DNA of 64,000 nt from Dendrobium chrysotoxum. Lineage: Eukaryota; Streptophyta; Magnoliopsida; Asparagales; Orchidaceae. This document shows positions 34,051 through 46,114 of this stretch, one piece after another. Where the stretch lies: the NCBI GenBank assembly GCA_019925795.1, contig CM034312.1, forward strand, positions 80,789,528 to 80,853,527, in the 5' to 3' direction. Made by a program: the position numbers and the translations under genes. The notes beneath the pieces are model-generated. The model was not told the origin of the DNA. It searched no databases and saw only the letters and a list, made by a program, of their open reading frames with translations. Every line of letters begins with the position of its first letter. Positions within the stretch are counted from its first letter, which is position 1.

Positions 34051-34470
34051 GACGGGGGGGGGAAGCTGTTCAGGAGTGGGGGTTTGATTGAGAGAATGAT
34101 GGCTTGATGGATATTTATGGATGCCCAATAGATTAGCTTCCTTCTGGTAATTCCCTAAAGGACATTAAAAATCTGTGAAAAATTAATATGTTAGCAAATC
34201 CCTATTCTCAACTATCTTCTTAGAAGTATTTATTAAAATTTGCTGCATGACAAATCTGCATACGTACCTATCTTTTCTTTAAATTAACAACTAAAGTAGT
34301 GGTCTTCTCGGTATTATACATAATGTCATCGGCCCATCGAAGGAAATAGGCCTTTTGTCAGGGTACTTAGGGGGATGAATGGAAGTGTGCTCTAGGAACT
34401 AAATTTGTATAAGATTAAAATTAATTTTAGCAAATGAATTAGTCAAATTAAACATTAAATTTGAATGATT

Positions 34471-35060
34471 TTAGCATTCATAATTAACAGAGGTACAAAA
34501 CCATTGATGTAACCAACTGGCTTGTTCTTTAAAATTTTGGTATATCTTATTAAACTCTTTAACCAAATATTTCCTAATCGACCACACCCAGTTAATTGAT
34601 AAAAACTCATCTAAATTATTTGATATTGTATGAAGCAACCTAGGGGTTTTGAAGTTACTAAGTTGGAAAAATAAATTTGAACATAAATACATAATAAATA
34701 TTTTGAACATAGTCTCTAGGCGGCTATGTTTGTTCAACTCTAGCATTTCCAACTTTATATTCTTTGATGTGACTCCTGTAGGTGGCAAAGAAAGCCAGAA
34801 AATCTTTTCACCTCTATTTTTTAGACCAGTAATGAGGGCCACTTCATTAGCAGTGAAAGGTATAACATGACCCTTTATAATAAAACATTGCTTTGAAATA
34901 TTTCACATTGTCATCAGCTCGTAAATAGTGGGGCGTTTTGCTCGAATCCAGGAAATTGAAGAAATTAGTAGATATTTAATCTCTTCAATTTATCCTCAAC
35001 ATCAGGAGAAATTATCTCAACAAACTTATCACAGATTTTTCGAAATATTGAAACATAGCA
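34471..35060 (-). pseudogene. DUF1985-like coding relic inside the Mutator-like element
   Basis: The minus strand reads KGHVIPFTANEVALITGL (34842-34905 region), followed by NRGEKIFWLSLPP, LEMLELNKHSRLETMFKIFI and LDEFLSINWVWSIRKYLVKE. The GxxIxFxxxEFALITGL-like core followed by a long helical stretch is the pattern of plant DUF1985 domains, which are common cargo of Ulp1-carrying Mutator-like elements. An upstream part (about 34930-35060) reads ISPDVEDKLKRLNIY and FPGFEQNAP before stops. No Ulp1 protease domain is left. The family call rests on motif memory only. Confidence 0.55.
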
Positions 35061-35129
35061 TCGATAAGAGATAAGATGGATGTAGATCTACGAAAATTAA
35101 GAAAATAAACATGAAAAAAGTTACACAAA

Positions 35130-35536
35130 AGATACGCAGAAGGTACGCAGAAGATACGCAGAAGATATGCATTATTTATATTAGAAATACGTAATGTAAG
35201 AAATGACTAATCTTTTTTCATTATCGGAATGTTTTTATTTTTTATGGTTTAGCATGTTTACTTGTTTACTTGTTTATTATTTTTATGATCAATAATATTT
35301 ATGTTAAAATGTTAGGATTTTAGTCTTCAACAAATACGCAGATAATACGCAAAAGATACGAAGAAAACACACATTATTTACACTAAAAATACGCAGAAGG
35401 TAAGAAATGACTAATCTTTTTTCGTTATCGGAATGTTTTTATTTTTTATGGTTTAGTGTGTTTACTTGTTTATTGTTTTTAAGATCCATAATATTTATGT
35501 TAAAATGTTAGGTTTTAGTCTTCAGCAAATACGCAG
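35130..35536. repeat. Two-copy tandem repeat of about 200 bp
   Basis: The copies start around 35130 and 35336. Each has ATACGCAGAAG-like words, then GTAAGAAATGACTAATCTTT (at 35196 and 35400), CGGAATGTTTTTATTTTTTA and a TTAGTCTTCARCAAATACGC end. The two are about 90% identical by eye. The duplication lies subterminally in the Mutator-like element. Confidence 0.75.
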
Positions 35537-35829
35537 AGAATACTGAGAAAATACGGAGTACATTAGCAAAGAAAACGATTTATCTGTTGAATGCAATAAA
35601 AATGCAGTTAACAGCATAAGTAACAAACCAACCTTTTTTTTTGCAAGTGACTCACATTTACTCTGGGCAAGCGGGTGTAGGTTGGGGTAACAAGACATAT
35701 TAAAATCGGGCCGGTAGTCTAAGCAGACTATCCACATCAGCATCTTCCACGTAAGCAAACCACGTGTGACAATTTTATTGGCATCCGGACATTACTCTAT
35801 GTCCGGAATTCAAACAGAATAATTTTTCC

Positions 35830-36480
35830 CCTCCGACACTCCTTCTTTATTTAGGGTTTCATCATCAACAATTTCAACCCTTAATAAATCTTTGCAAAGC
35901 CTAACATGTCTTACAATATTTTTTTATTAAAAAAAAAAAACTCACCCTAATATACGACTATAATTACACCCCAGTTAATAGGGTAGATTCGATGAACCTC
36001 AGAATTATATAAACATATAATTATAGCGCAGAATAGTCTTATCGATATTTAGTACCACATCGTTAATTTCAACAAGTTTCAGCTACATTATTAAGAGATG
36101 CGGAGTCCGAAGCTCCGGAGCTGCTGAATGAAGTGATTCGGCTCACGTGCCGTGGAAAGTCCCCGGGCCATATCTCAGAAATGAGACTACAGAAATATAT
36201 TATAATCTTTGCGGATTTGCCTGAGGCTGAGACGCGCGTGTGGAGCCTATGATAGCTTGAATCTGTAGATTACTTGGCCGCATCTTCACAGTAATTCACT
36301 TAGCCTCACAGAGGTTAACAGAACGGGGCTTACATTACAGCAGCTCTCTTTTTGCCCTGCGCCCGATCAATTTCAACGAAAATTAAGAGTTACCATGCTG
36401 GATCAGTATCTGGCTCTCTTAGCAAACAATAAGAACAAACTAACCAGCTTCAGAACTATCAAAAATGATAACAACACTAA
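35830..36480. other. No gene seen
   Basis: A GC-richer patch at 36100-36370 (with CTCCGGAGCTGCTGAATG and a CACGTGCCGTGG word) has no open frame or family match. It could be decayed coding DNA or a regulatory stretch. Nothing can be assigned. Confidence 0.3.
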
Positions 36481-36611
36481 TATTTCATTTAGAACAGTTT
36501 TCTTACTACTTTTTAAAACGCTTTTCTAATACAAAAATTTCTAATTCAAAAATTTTTTGTACTAAAATATTATTTTAGAAAACAACAAAAAAAGTTATCC
36601 CAAACGAAGCC
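36481..36611. mobile_element. Tourist-like MITE, 131 bp, TAA TSD
   Basis: The left end is decayed (TATTTCATTTAGAACAG) and the right end intact (GTTATCCCAAACGAAGCC), with TAA at 36478-36480 and 36612-36614. It lies about 305 bp beyond the phosphofructokinase stop codon. Confidence 0.75.
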
Positions 36612-36916
36612 TAAAGCTCATTTGCTCTTCAATCCAAAACTGTCAAAGATATCATTTTATTATTTGCTTTTAGAAAAAAGTCTTACAACATGTGGTATGC
36701 AGCAGCGACATAAATGCTGAGAATAAGTGAATGAATAATTTTTTAAAATTGAATGCGTTTACATATGCCAAGTGATGGTTTTCTGATATCACAGCAAAAA
36801 ACTCGGCCAAATTATATGAATAGGCTAAGACTTACATCAACAACACTAGCAAAATGAATGGCTTTGTTACTAAGCTAATCTCACAATACAGGCACCTAGT
36901 TTTTCCCCCTTGAGCT

Positions 36917-39900
36917 TCAATTCTCACCTTCTTGAATGCTTTTTACACCATCATCACTAGCACTTTCCACATAATGGCCATTGCAATTTTCTCCTTCCAA
37001 ATACTCAGATTCAGATGGTGTATGATCCTTCTTTGCGCCGTCATCGACGTCATTTTGGCAAAGAAAGCTTGGCTGGTTGGTGGAAGAGAGCAATCTTGCC
37101 CACATTCTGTCTGTGATTACAACCTTATTCTGTGTTTCAGTAACTCTCTGCAAAAGCGGATTTGGTTATATAAACACTGTGTCATTGACATATTTCAAGA
37201 AATTCCAGTTCTAGCAATACAGATTATCAAACTGTGCAAATGGTTTATATGAATAAATTTCCCTAAACCTTATGGACATCTAAGAAGACTCAAAATGAAA
37301 TATAGTGCTAAAGAGATCAGTGAAACTTACATAGAAGGGTATATAGGCATGCCTCCCATTAACAGGCCCAACAGTGAAACCTGTGTAACCTGCCATGGCA
37401 CCATGGATAGCACTATGAGCCAGCAAAGTGCAGTACACATTATCAGATGCATTACTGGGAACTGCACGAATCATATAGGTTGGATCTGCAAAATCAACAA
37501 GTGAGGGTTTCATATCTTACAGAGAATTGAATATCATGAAGCTTAAGCTTAATTATGCAACTTACCTATATATTTAAGATTTATTGTCGTTTTCTTCTTT
37601 TTGCTTGAGAAGTGATCCTGTAAAACGCAGAAAAATCATTATAAAATTAATTGCACAGTAAAACAAATTTCTCAGACATCTGTATGTGATTTTAAAGCCA
37701 TGTAGAAACAAACCTTTATTTTCTGAGATAACCATAGGCCAACATCAAGAAGTAATTTATTCCCAGAAGCATCTTCCAGATCCATGGACCTCATGCTCTC
37801 AGCAATAAGCTCTTGTCCTGCCCCCTCAGCCACAACAAGAACCATATGGCCGTTCTCTTTGAGTCTCTTCTCCACAAAGTCAAAAAGCCCACCTTTTCCT
37901 TCCAGATAAAAGGGCGATTCAGGAATCAAGCAACAATCCTGGAGGCAAGAACAAAATTGAAACAAATGGATAATGTGAAAAAAATATGTATACAATGTTT
38001 TAAAAAGTATTAGCATGCGAAATTCAAGGAGCTTAATAAGAATGTCAGACTAGAAACCAGGAAGTAAAACAAATGCAACATACCACATCTCTGCTTGCAA
38101 GAGTTGCATGCATTGCGATGAACCCTACAACAAAAATGTTTCAAGTTCAAGTTTAGGATTGATTAAAAAAATATTGAAACTTTTGCTGAATTGTTTAAGA
38201 ATTAGCAACTCCGAGAGCAGTGTTTAAATATTTTCACATTTTGCAAATATAACATCTATATTTCCACATTTTCTGTCTTCAACTAAGCGACATCTAATGG
38301 AAACAAAATTCCTAATGTTGAGCTTTTGAGGCGAAGAAAAGCTTACAATTGCATAAATTTACATTAGTGCAAGTACTTAACAGTTTATGCTCATGTGCGG
38401 CTAACTAAACTGCTATTGAAAAGACCAGCATCATCACCATTAGCATTATTTCAACTATTTGGGACCAATTTTATGAATTTTTATTTCCATTCATTAATAT
38501 TAAGTACTCAATGGAGAAAAAAGTTTCATGTAGCCGACCTCACGTAGTGGGATAAAGGGTTGATGTTGTTGTTGTTTTTATTATAACTAGTATAAATGCA
38601 CGTGCACATGATGCACGTGAATAAAATTTTAAAAAATAAAAAATAAACAATTAAAATTTAAAAATAATTTATGACATGCTATATCATTGTCATTAAATTT
38701 TATATTAACCGTAGATAAGGGTCTCCTACAAATGAAAAAGTAAAATTAAAAAAAAATCGAGCCGTAGATGTAAGAATTAAAAATATCGCATTAATAAATT
38801 TTTTAAACTAATTACACTTAATGTTACTACTAACATAAATAAATAAATAAATTAAAAAATATTAATGATGTCATAAGCTCCTTGGAGAGAGGTAAATTTA
38901 TAGACCTATCACAAATTAATACAAATAATTGATATTAATTAAATAATAAATATAGTTATAAATACCAATTAATTATAATAATTATCCAATATTTCGGGAT
39001 AGCCAAGTTGGTTAATGTAAACCTGAATATTTTTTTTTAATTAAAAGAAATAAATAGTCAATATTTGTAATAATGATAATTAATACAATATAATTAAAAT
39101 AATTAATTAATGCCGGTAATAATTTAGAATAAGCAAAATTTATAATTAAATAAAATAAATAATAAATAAAATATAATTAAACTTAATAAATCAAACAATG
39201 AAAAATAATTAAATAAAGATATTTCATTTCATATATGAAGTAGAATATAATTGCAATTAGAGAGATTTTTCAACGAAAACAATCGAAGATATATTCGACA
39301 TCCAAAACTTTTCCTACAAAATCAAACAAATGATATAAAAAATTATGCAAAGAGATTTCATTTTATAGATAAAAATATAATTGCAATTAGAAAATTTTCT
39401 AAACAAAAAAAATATAATTTTAACTACTTGTCTAATAGGTCCCCCTTAAACTTAAGGGAAAATTCTATAAGATGGTGGTGAGACCTGCAATGCTTTATGG
39501 TGCAGAATGTTGGCCATTAAAAGAGAAGCACAATACTAAGTTATGTGTTGCGGAGATGAGGATGCTTAGGTGGATGAGTGGATTTACTCTTAGAGACAGG
39601 ATACGAAATGAGCATATACGTGAAAAGGTTGGAGTAGCTCCAGTGGAGGATAAGATTAGAGAGAGTCGCCTTAGATGGTTTGGTCACATAAAACGGCGGC
39701 CTTCCGATGACCCAGTTAGGAAAGTAGAGGTATTAGATTTGACTTATGTTAAGAAAGGTAGAGGTAGACCTAAAAAGACTTGGTTAAAAAATATTAGAAA
39801 TGATCTTTCTCTTTTAGATTTAAACGAGAATTTGACTTTGAACCGGACACAATGGAGAAAAAGGATTCATGTTGCCGACCCCACGTAGTGGGACAAAGGC

Positions 39901-42900
39901 TTGTTATTGTTGTTGTTGTTGTGTCTAATAGGTCAATTTTCTTCTTTTTGTTAAACATGTTCAAACAAAGCAAGTTCATTTTTTATCACCTTATCTTTAA
40001 TACATGCCACTCCAACTATCCCTTTAATATAATAATTCTTCAATTTATTTTTCTAATTTTGTCACAAATATAACTTAAAATTTTCATTTCTAACTTATTT
40101 ACTTAGCTATTAATGAGTTTTTATTGCTCAAGATTTGCATCCATACCACATAATTGTCCTAATTGTACTTTATAAAATTTACTTATATGGCTCCATAATA
40201 TTCACTTATTATATAATACTCTTGAGGCAATTTTCTATAACCATTCAGCCATAACTCTAAAAGATATATCCTCATCTTCATACCTATTCATGTGAATAAA
40301 AGATTCAATATAATTAAACCCATCATATATAGATATGCCATCATATATAGATATGATTTTTTATAATAATATTGTTTAATAATAATATAATATTGTTGAT
40401 TATATAATAAAAAATATTCTCTTATCATATAGAAACTCAAAGAGAAGTGTTGATTCAAGAATTAATAGATATAACATGGTGACCTGACAAAAGTGGATTC
40501 AATTACTAAAGTTTCCATCCATAGTAGAACATATCATTATATTTTAATTTTGAGCAGGTCTAAACTATTAATCATATAGAAATGCTTTGTATTACAATCA
40601 GTAATAGGAACTAACCACTGTAGCGACCCATTAGCTTCACAACACCTATACCATTCTCAATACTCTCAGCCTCCACATGTGCTGCATTGATAGCTCGTTG
40701 AGCCTCTTCAACAGCAGTATCAAAACCAAATGATTTGTCAATAACCTAAATTTAGTAAGTGAAATCAGTGAGTACAGAATAATCCAGTTAGTCAATCAAG
40801 AATGAAATTTGTGTGGGAAACCTACCGCAATGTCATTATCAATTGTCTTGGGAATGCCTACAACAGCAACTTTGAGACCGCGCCTTCTGATCTCCTGCAA
40901 AATGTTACTCAAGCTTTAATTGAACTTAATATTGCAGCTTTACTATCTTGAACCAGGAAATATCTTCAACAAAAGCATGAGGAAATCATTAACACCAACA
41001 GCAGATGACTATAGAAATATTTTCTCTATAGAAGTTTTACATCAACACAAGCTAATAACAGCATTTGAAGAGAAATTCTATGAACTTGATTGTGTGGGAA
41101 GATCAAGAAAGAAAGAGATATATCATCTATGATTACCTCAAATATCACAGATGCCCCTTTCTGTGTACCATCTCCTCCAATAATATACACCTATAAAAAC
41201 AAACAAACCGTCAAATAATTGATTAAAGGTGAACAGAATAGCTAGGTATTCTTAAAGAACATGGAATAGAATAGCATCATAATGTTATCCACCGCACCTG
41301 ATTGATCCCACGGTCCTGAATGCTATCAACTATCTTTGAAGTGTTATGGCCTCCTCTTGATGTCCCTAGGATGGTGCCTCCCCTCTTGTGAACATCATTG
41401 ACACTTTTGGGCGTCAAAGGAATCGTATTGCGAGCATAGAAACCCTTGTATCCACCCTGCAAATGCAATTTCCCTCTCAATATATGTGAATAACAAAATG
41501 AAATGAGAAGTCTAATATAAGGTTTAAAATGTTAAGTTATTGAACCTAAATTTTTTCCAAAAAAAAAAAAAAACATTATGCAGACTTAGTCACAGGTCAA
41601 TCTCACTCAATCTTTGTATGTTATTTTAAAAAGAGCATTTTTGAGTTTTTTTTTTCTATTTTTAGGTGTTCTAAGTTTTTAACTTTATAACGAAAAAAGC
41701 ATCATCTTATATTTGAATCAAATATTAATGTTATAATTCTCCACGGTAAAATCATAGTGAAATTTGTAACAGTGGCAATAAAACGCCACCACCAATTAGG
41801 TGAACATATATTAAATTCTTCTTTATGTGTTTGTGCAATGATTTTCATTACTTTTCTTTTTTCTTTTTTGCTCTGTATGTGTGAATTAGGTATCACTATT
41901 TCCCAATATAAAAGGCTTCCAACAGTAAATTAACAATAAGGAGAAGATAATAAAAAACATAGGCACTGTTTATTAAAATAACTCTAATAGCATGAAAGAT
42001 GGATATCTAAGTGTCAAGTCCTTGTGATATCAATGCACAAAAGTATCAAAATGACTTATTAATTAAACTACTTAGGTAAATTTCATATGGTTTAGCGACA
42101 AAAATGATGTAATCAAGACCCACCCTCATCCTGTAAAACCTCCAACATCTCACAGAGCTAGGAATTGATGCACGAAAACAAGACTGGTATAAAGATTGGA
42201 AAATCTCATGACATCCAACAGGCCTGGCACATTTGGAATTGATTCCATTGCTTGGACAACAAATACTCGAGTTATGACCAGGGCAACTAATAGAAGCTTA
42301 AGATAGGTTTGAATAGCAAAGTACTGATCATTTGCATGCCTTCCAAAGTCTGATTCATGTCAATGGGAGTACTAAATTATACTGTTTATAAAGAGATCTA
42401 CTCTAGTGTTCCACAAAGAGTAAAATATAAAAGATTTCCATAAAAAAATATAGAAGCAAACTTGAAATATCAAGTCCACATCAACATGACAAGCAAACTA
42501 ATTTCATTAAGATGGAAAAGGTGTTACATATGACTGTATGATAAGCAGTGATATCCTTACCTCTATCCCAAGGATTTTGGTAACCCCATACATATGAGAC
42601 AAACCACAAACTATTTCTCTTATCACTGTGTTGAGTCCTGGGCAGAGGCCACCACAAGTCACAATACAAGCATGCACTTCATCTGACTCAAAGTAAACCT
42701 AAATACGACACAGAACAGAATCTTCATCAGTTTGTAAACCGTATGACACCAGGCTATGGTATGTGAAAGATGACTTACCCTTTGACGTGGCCCGGCACGT
42801 CGAAAATGGGTTCCTCTAGGACTGCTCTTGTGTACAACAATCTACAAAAATTTTAATTAAGAGACACTAGATTAGTACCCAAAGTTATCATGAAGTAGTC

Positions 42901-44064
42901 CGCAAACTCGCATTCTTTGCATCTACAAAACTCTTAAAATCTAAACCAAACCTTGAGAACCTAACATAATAATATGCCCTCAAAATGCATTAAAACTTCA
43001 TTGGAGGCTACTAAATTCACCTTTTGCGCGACTGTATCACCCTCATTAACAAAATACTGCCTGGAAATAAAAAATAAATAACATTTGTCACACAGAAATT
43101 TTGTTTACAGAAACGTGTCCAAATTGAAATTAGAGGAATATAACATACTTGACAACTGAATATGCTGGATTATCCTGGAGAGGATTTGGATATGTCTGCA
43201 AATATAGAAGGCATAAATGAGATACATAACATATCGCCAACATATGCAAACTATAATCATAAACTAGAAAAGGTAAGCTCAAAGTATCAGTTAGCATGAT
43301 GATCATGAGTTGTTTAGCACAAGAAAAATGAGAATAGCTTTTCCTAAATCAGTTCCTTATATTAACAACTATACACCAATTATAGACATGGCAATGAAGA
43401 AGCGCAAAGTACATAATATAGATATAACCGACTGAAAAGCAACCCATTTGTTACTTCAGAAATCCCAGATCAGAATGAGCACAAAATCATAATAAAAAAA
43501 CTTATTTCAGTTCAAAAACCAAAATATCAACTCAAAACACTAACTGTTTGGGAGATTAGGCTATCAACTAAGAAGTCTTGCATTCAACATTTACATATGT
43601 GATATGTGTGGGAGTTTAATTCGCGCAAAAGCAAAAAAAAAAAAAAAAAAAAAACAAAGAGAAGGAAAAAAATACCGTGCATTAACGTATATGGCCAATA
43701 ATGATCAATAAACAGTTACAGAACTCAAGAATTCAAATCAAAAACTGTAAACGACAAAAGCAACCCGAATAACTAAAAAAAATCATAACGAACTCACAGG
43801 AAGACTGGGGATATAATCAGCGAAGTGTGGCACATCCTCCAGAACATAACCAGCTTCCCCAAAGACTAACTTGGGTTCAGACTTCCCCTCAGGCGTCATC
43901 ACCCCCTTATCACTGGACCTCAACTCTCCGATGTTCCTCGGTATGGCCTTGACGGAAGAAAGCGAACTCCTGAGATCAAATATATGGTTCGAAGTTTTCT
44001 GACTTTGTTTCGACTCTGCGCAAATTTTCTGGGTAAATGAAGAAGGATAAGAGAGGGAACCCAT
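36917..44064 (-). CDS. PFK: ATP-dependent 6-phosphofructokinase, plant group with PFK3 (complete, 14 exons)
   Basis: It phosphorylates fructose 6-phosphate with ATP in glycolysis, probably in the cytosol. The coding exons, in gene order, are 44064-43798, 43195-43149, 43060-43021, 42841-42779, 42698-42561, 41456-41298, 41190-41137, 40894-40826, 40745-40616, 38124-38084, 37938-37714, 37617-37566, 37485-37331 and 37147-36917. All borders are GT/AG and the frame is unbroken (1671 nt, 556 residues). Motifs: [20 protein letters not shown] (about 73-92), [31 protein letters not shown] (241-250), [32 protein letters not shown] and [18 protein letters not shown] rather than GGDD indicates ATP, not pyrophosphate, use. 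The protein is longer than the Arabidopsis PFK3-type enzymes because of an extra Ser/Lys-rich N-terminus (about 65 residues) and an acidic C-terminal tail. In-frame ATGs at 44124 and 44145 could add 20 or 27 residues. Confidence 0.95.
38509..38577 (+). mobile_element. Short RTE-type 3' tail in a PFK intron
   Basis: AATGGAGAAAAAAGTTTCAT, then GCCGACCTCACGTAGTGGGA and TAAAGGGTTGATGTTGTTG match the 3' end of the RTE LINE at 39442-39921, including the TTG-repeat tail. Only the last 70 bases or so remain. The preceding 38440-38500 (AACTATTTGGGACCAA) resembles RTE/SINE 3'-UTR sequence, so this may be a SINE that borrowed the RTE tail. Confidence 0.65.
38585..38625 (-). mobile_element. Helitron 3' end, minus orientation
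   Basis: On the minus strand the sequence reads CACGTGCATCATGTGCACG, then TGCATTTATACTAG followed by T. This is a hairpin and CTAG terminus with the T expected at a Helitron insertion. No matching 5' TC end was found within the PFK intron, so only this end is called. Confidence 0.45.
39442..39921 (+). mobile_element. 5'-truncated RTE-clade LINE with 13-bp TSD
   Basis: The coding part (39472-39888) is the C-terminal end of an RTE reverse transcriptase: [54 protein letters not shown] and GRGRPKKTW. The stop is followed by a short tail and TTG repeats. The flanks are the identical 13-mer TGTCTAATAGGTC at 39429-39441 and 39922-39934. The frame still runs to the natural stop, so the insertion looks fairly recent. 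It sits in the 2.5-kb intron of the phosphofructokinase gene, antisense to it. Confidence 0.95.
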
Positions 44065-44440
44065 ACAAAGCTCAGAAATTGAAAAACTCAGTTCGAATAC
44101 GTAAGAAGGAAAGAAGTTGCACATACAGCACCGGAAAGAACACATCTTTTATAGACAAAGAAGAGAAAAATGAGCAAGAAGAAGAACTTCGAGATCTTCT
44201 GGCTTTGGGGGTTTGAAGTTTGAACAAAAGAGGCGGCTTTGGTCTTCCCATGGCTCCCGTGGACTCGGAGGCCCGCAGATTGCGACAGAAAAAGGAAACT
44301 TGAGGCGTGACAGGAAGCTTCTTCCAGGTGTTCAAAGCTCGAAGCCCATTACGGTGGTTGTGCTCGTGGTGGGTTGGTCTGCCGTCTGCGCTGTCGGTGA
44401 GAAATTAGGTCATTGTAATTTCAGTGGAAGATGAAGGGCA
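44065..44440 (-). promoter_or_regulatory. Likely leader and promoter region of the PFK gene
   Basis: The 375 bases upstream of the PFK start are markedly GC-richer than the following DNA, and AT-rich sequence resumes after 44440. This is where a plant 5'-UTR and core promoter would lie. I see no clear TATA box. Short plus-strand frames here are not supported as genes. Confidence 0.4.
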
Positions 44441-46110
44441 AAATGGTATATTCAAAAAACGAATAACTAATAGTTCTTTGGATTTAATAATAAATAAATC
44501 TATTTATGCTATTTTGAAATATTTTAATTAGTTTTTAACTAATATTTAAATTATTGGATTTATTTAAAATTTGTGATATAAATTTAATTATTTTTTATAT
44601 ATTATATTTATTTAAAAATAAATTAACTATTTTAAAAAATTATTTCAATGAAAATTTAGTTTACATTTTCTAAAATAAAAGTTGGGCTCCTAAGTTGTTG
44701 GAGAAGAATTTTGCTGATGGGACCCACAAGGAAAATGGCTATTTGTCACGTGAATCATAAAATAATTATTTTATTTTGATCGAATGGGGCATAGCTTTGA
44801 AATCTACATTTAAATTATTTTTAGGGCTTATTTAATTGTTTGAAGGTAAATAATATATTTTAGAAAATAAGTTTTTAATTTTTTTGTTATGAGTGAGAGA
44901 ATAAAATTATTATTTTGAGAGATTTTAAAGATATTTGAAGAATTCAAAACACATTAATTTTTAGTATATTTAATAAAATGATAGAATCCAAAATATTTCT
45001 TATTTTAAAAATATGTCCTCTAAATTTCAAGCAATCCAACGAGCACTAAGCTTTTTCAGATAAGTAGAGAAGTAAAAATACAACACACATTAGCACATAG
45101 GAGAAACTCCTAAAATATCTCCAATGTTTCTCGATATAGCTAGAAGGAAAAATTCCTCAACTAACTTGATTTCTTGATTTAGGGTTCTCTATGTCTCTTG
45201 CTTATAAAAATATGAGTTTGATATTTAAGTGTTAGACCTTAAAACCTTAATTTTAAGATGGATCAATAAGGTTGTAAAACTTATATCCTCTTCCCATACA
45301 TAACATGTCGTGGGGTAAAATTTTGTAAGCTGGATTACTTCTTGGCTTATATGCTTAGTGTCTCTGGAAGGGATTTAGACATTTTTTAATAAAGGTTCAT
45401 GATCTTATTAGACTTGAATTTTGGCATGGTATAGAGCCTTGATTTAGAGCTAGCCTGAGAAGGATGTGAAAATTGTAATATCTCTTTATATATTAGGTAG
45501 TTTGGAGGCAAAATTAAATATTTACCTAACCTCTTAATATGTGCACTTAGTGTCTCCACCTTATTGAATGGGACTTTAGTTTTGGCAAGGCTTACAATCT
45601 TGATTTTAAGGTTGCTTGAGGAGATAGAGCTTAGACTACAAATTTGAAAGAGGCATGTGCGTTAGCTTTATGTCTTTGACTTATTTTCAAAGTGGCCCAA
45701 GGCATTTTTTGTGATTGTCTTGACTTGTAGGATCTTTTTTCTAATGTCTTCCAACATTTGATAATTTTTGCCTTGATTTCTAGGTCAAATTATCCTATTC
45801 AATATTTGGTTCTCAGAGTTGGGTAATTTGAACTTTCTTTTAGAAATGAAATTTAAAATCTTAAATGGGGAAGCACACATGTTTGGTTTTATTTTGAATT
45901 TTTTTTTTGTTAGAATTAGGACTCAGCATCATTATTCAAGAAGAGCTTGAAAATTTGGGGCACGAATTGGCCATAAGTTGGATTTAGGACTTTTCGTTAT
46001 AGTTTTAAAGGATTCACGAATTGATTTGATTTACTTCATGTGTTGGGACTTATAATCATAATTTTGGTGAATCCCAAGATTGATTTGATTCATTAAAATT
46101 TCTTTTTGAA
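44441..46110. other. AT-rich DNA, no gene seen
   Basis: No recognisable coding or RNA sequence. 45050-46110 has long low-complexity frames broken by many stops. It may be the far end of the copia LTR complex that continues at 46.1-48.3 kb. Confidence 0.35.
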
Positions 46111-46114
46111 ATTC

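Larger units (their letters stand above)
33473..35827. mobile_element. Mutator-like element with about 170-bp terminal inverted repeats
   Basis: The left arm 33473-33645 and the right arm 35656-35827 are inverted copies. They start GAAATTATTCTGT, share GTCCGGATGCCAATAAAATT, GTGGTTTGCTTACRTG and an end CCCAGAGTAAAT. The homology resumes further in (33791-33849 with 35594-35653), so the left arm has gained, or the right arm lost, about 145 bp. The interior holds a 24-bp minisatellite and a DUF1985-like relic, but no MURA transposase. The terminal word equals that of the short MITEs at 8708, 10442 and 56907. A 9-bp target duplication is not clear. Confidence 0.8.

Noticed and set aside
38990..39025. 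tRNA-like A-box (GATAGCCAAGTTGGTTAA) in a PFK intron
   Set aside because: No B-box or cloverleaf follows; the sequence turns into a T run. It may be a tRNA or SINE fragment but cannot be called a tRNA.
44213..44434. 73-codon plus-strand frame upstream of PFK, suggesting a divergent gene
   Set aside because: No family similarity and no downstream exon; it lies in the GC-rich leader/promoter of PFK.
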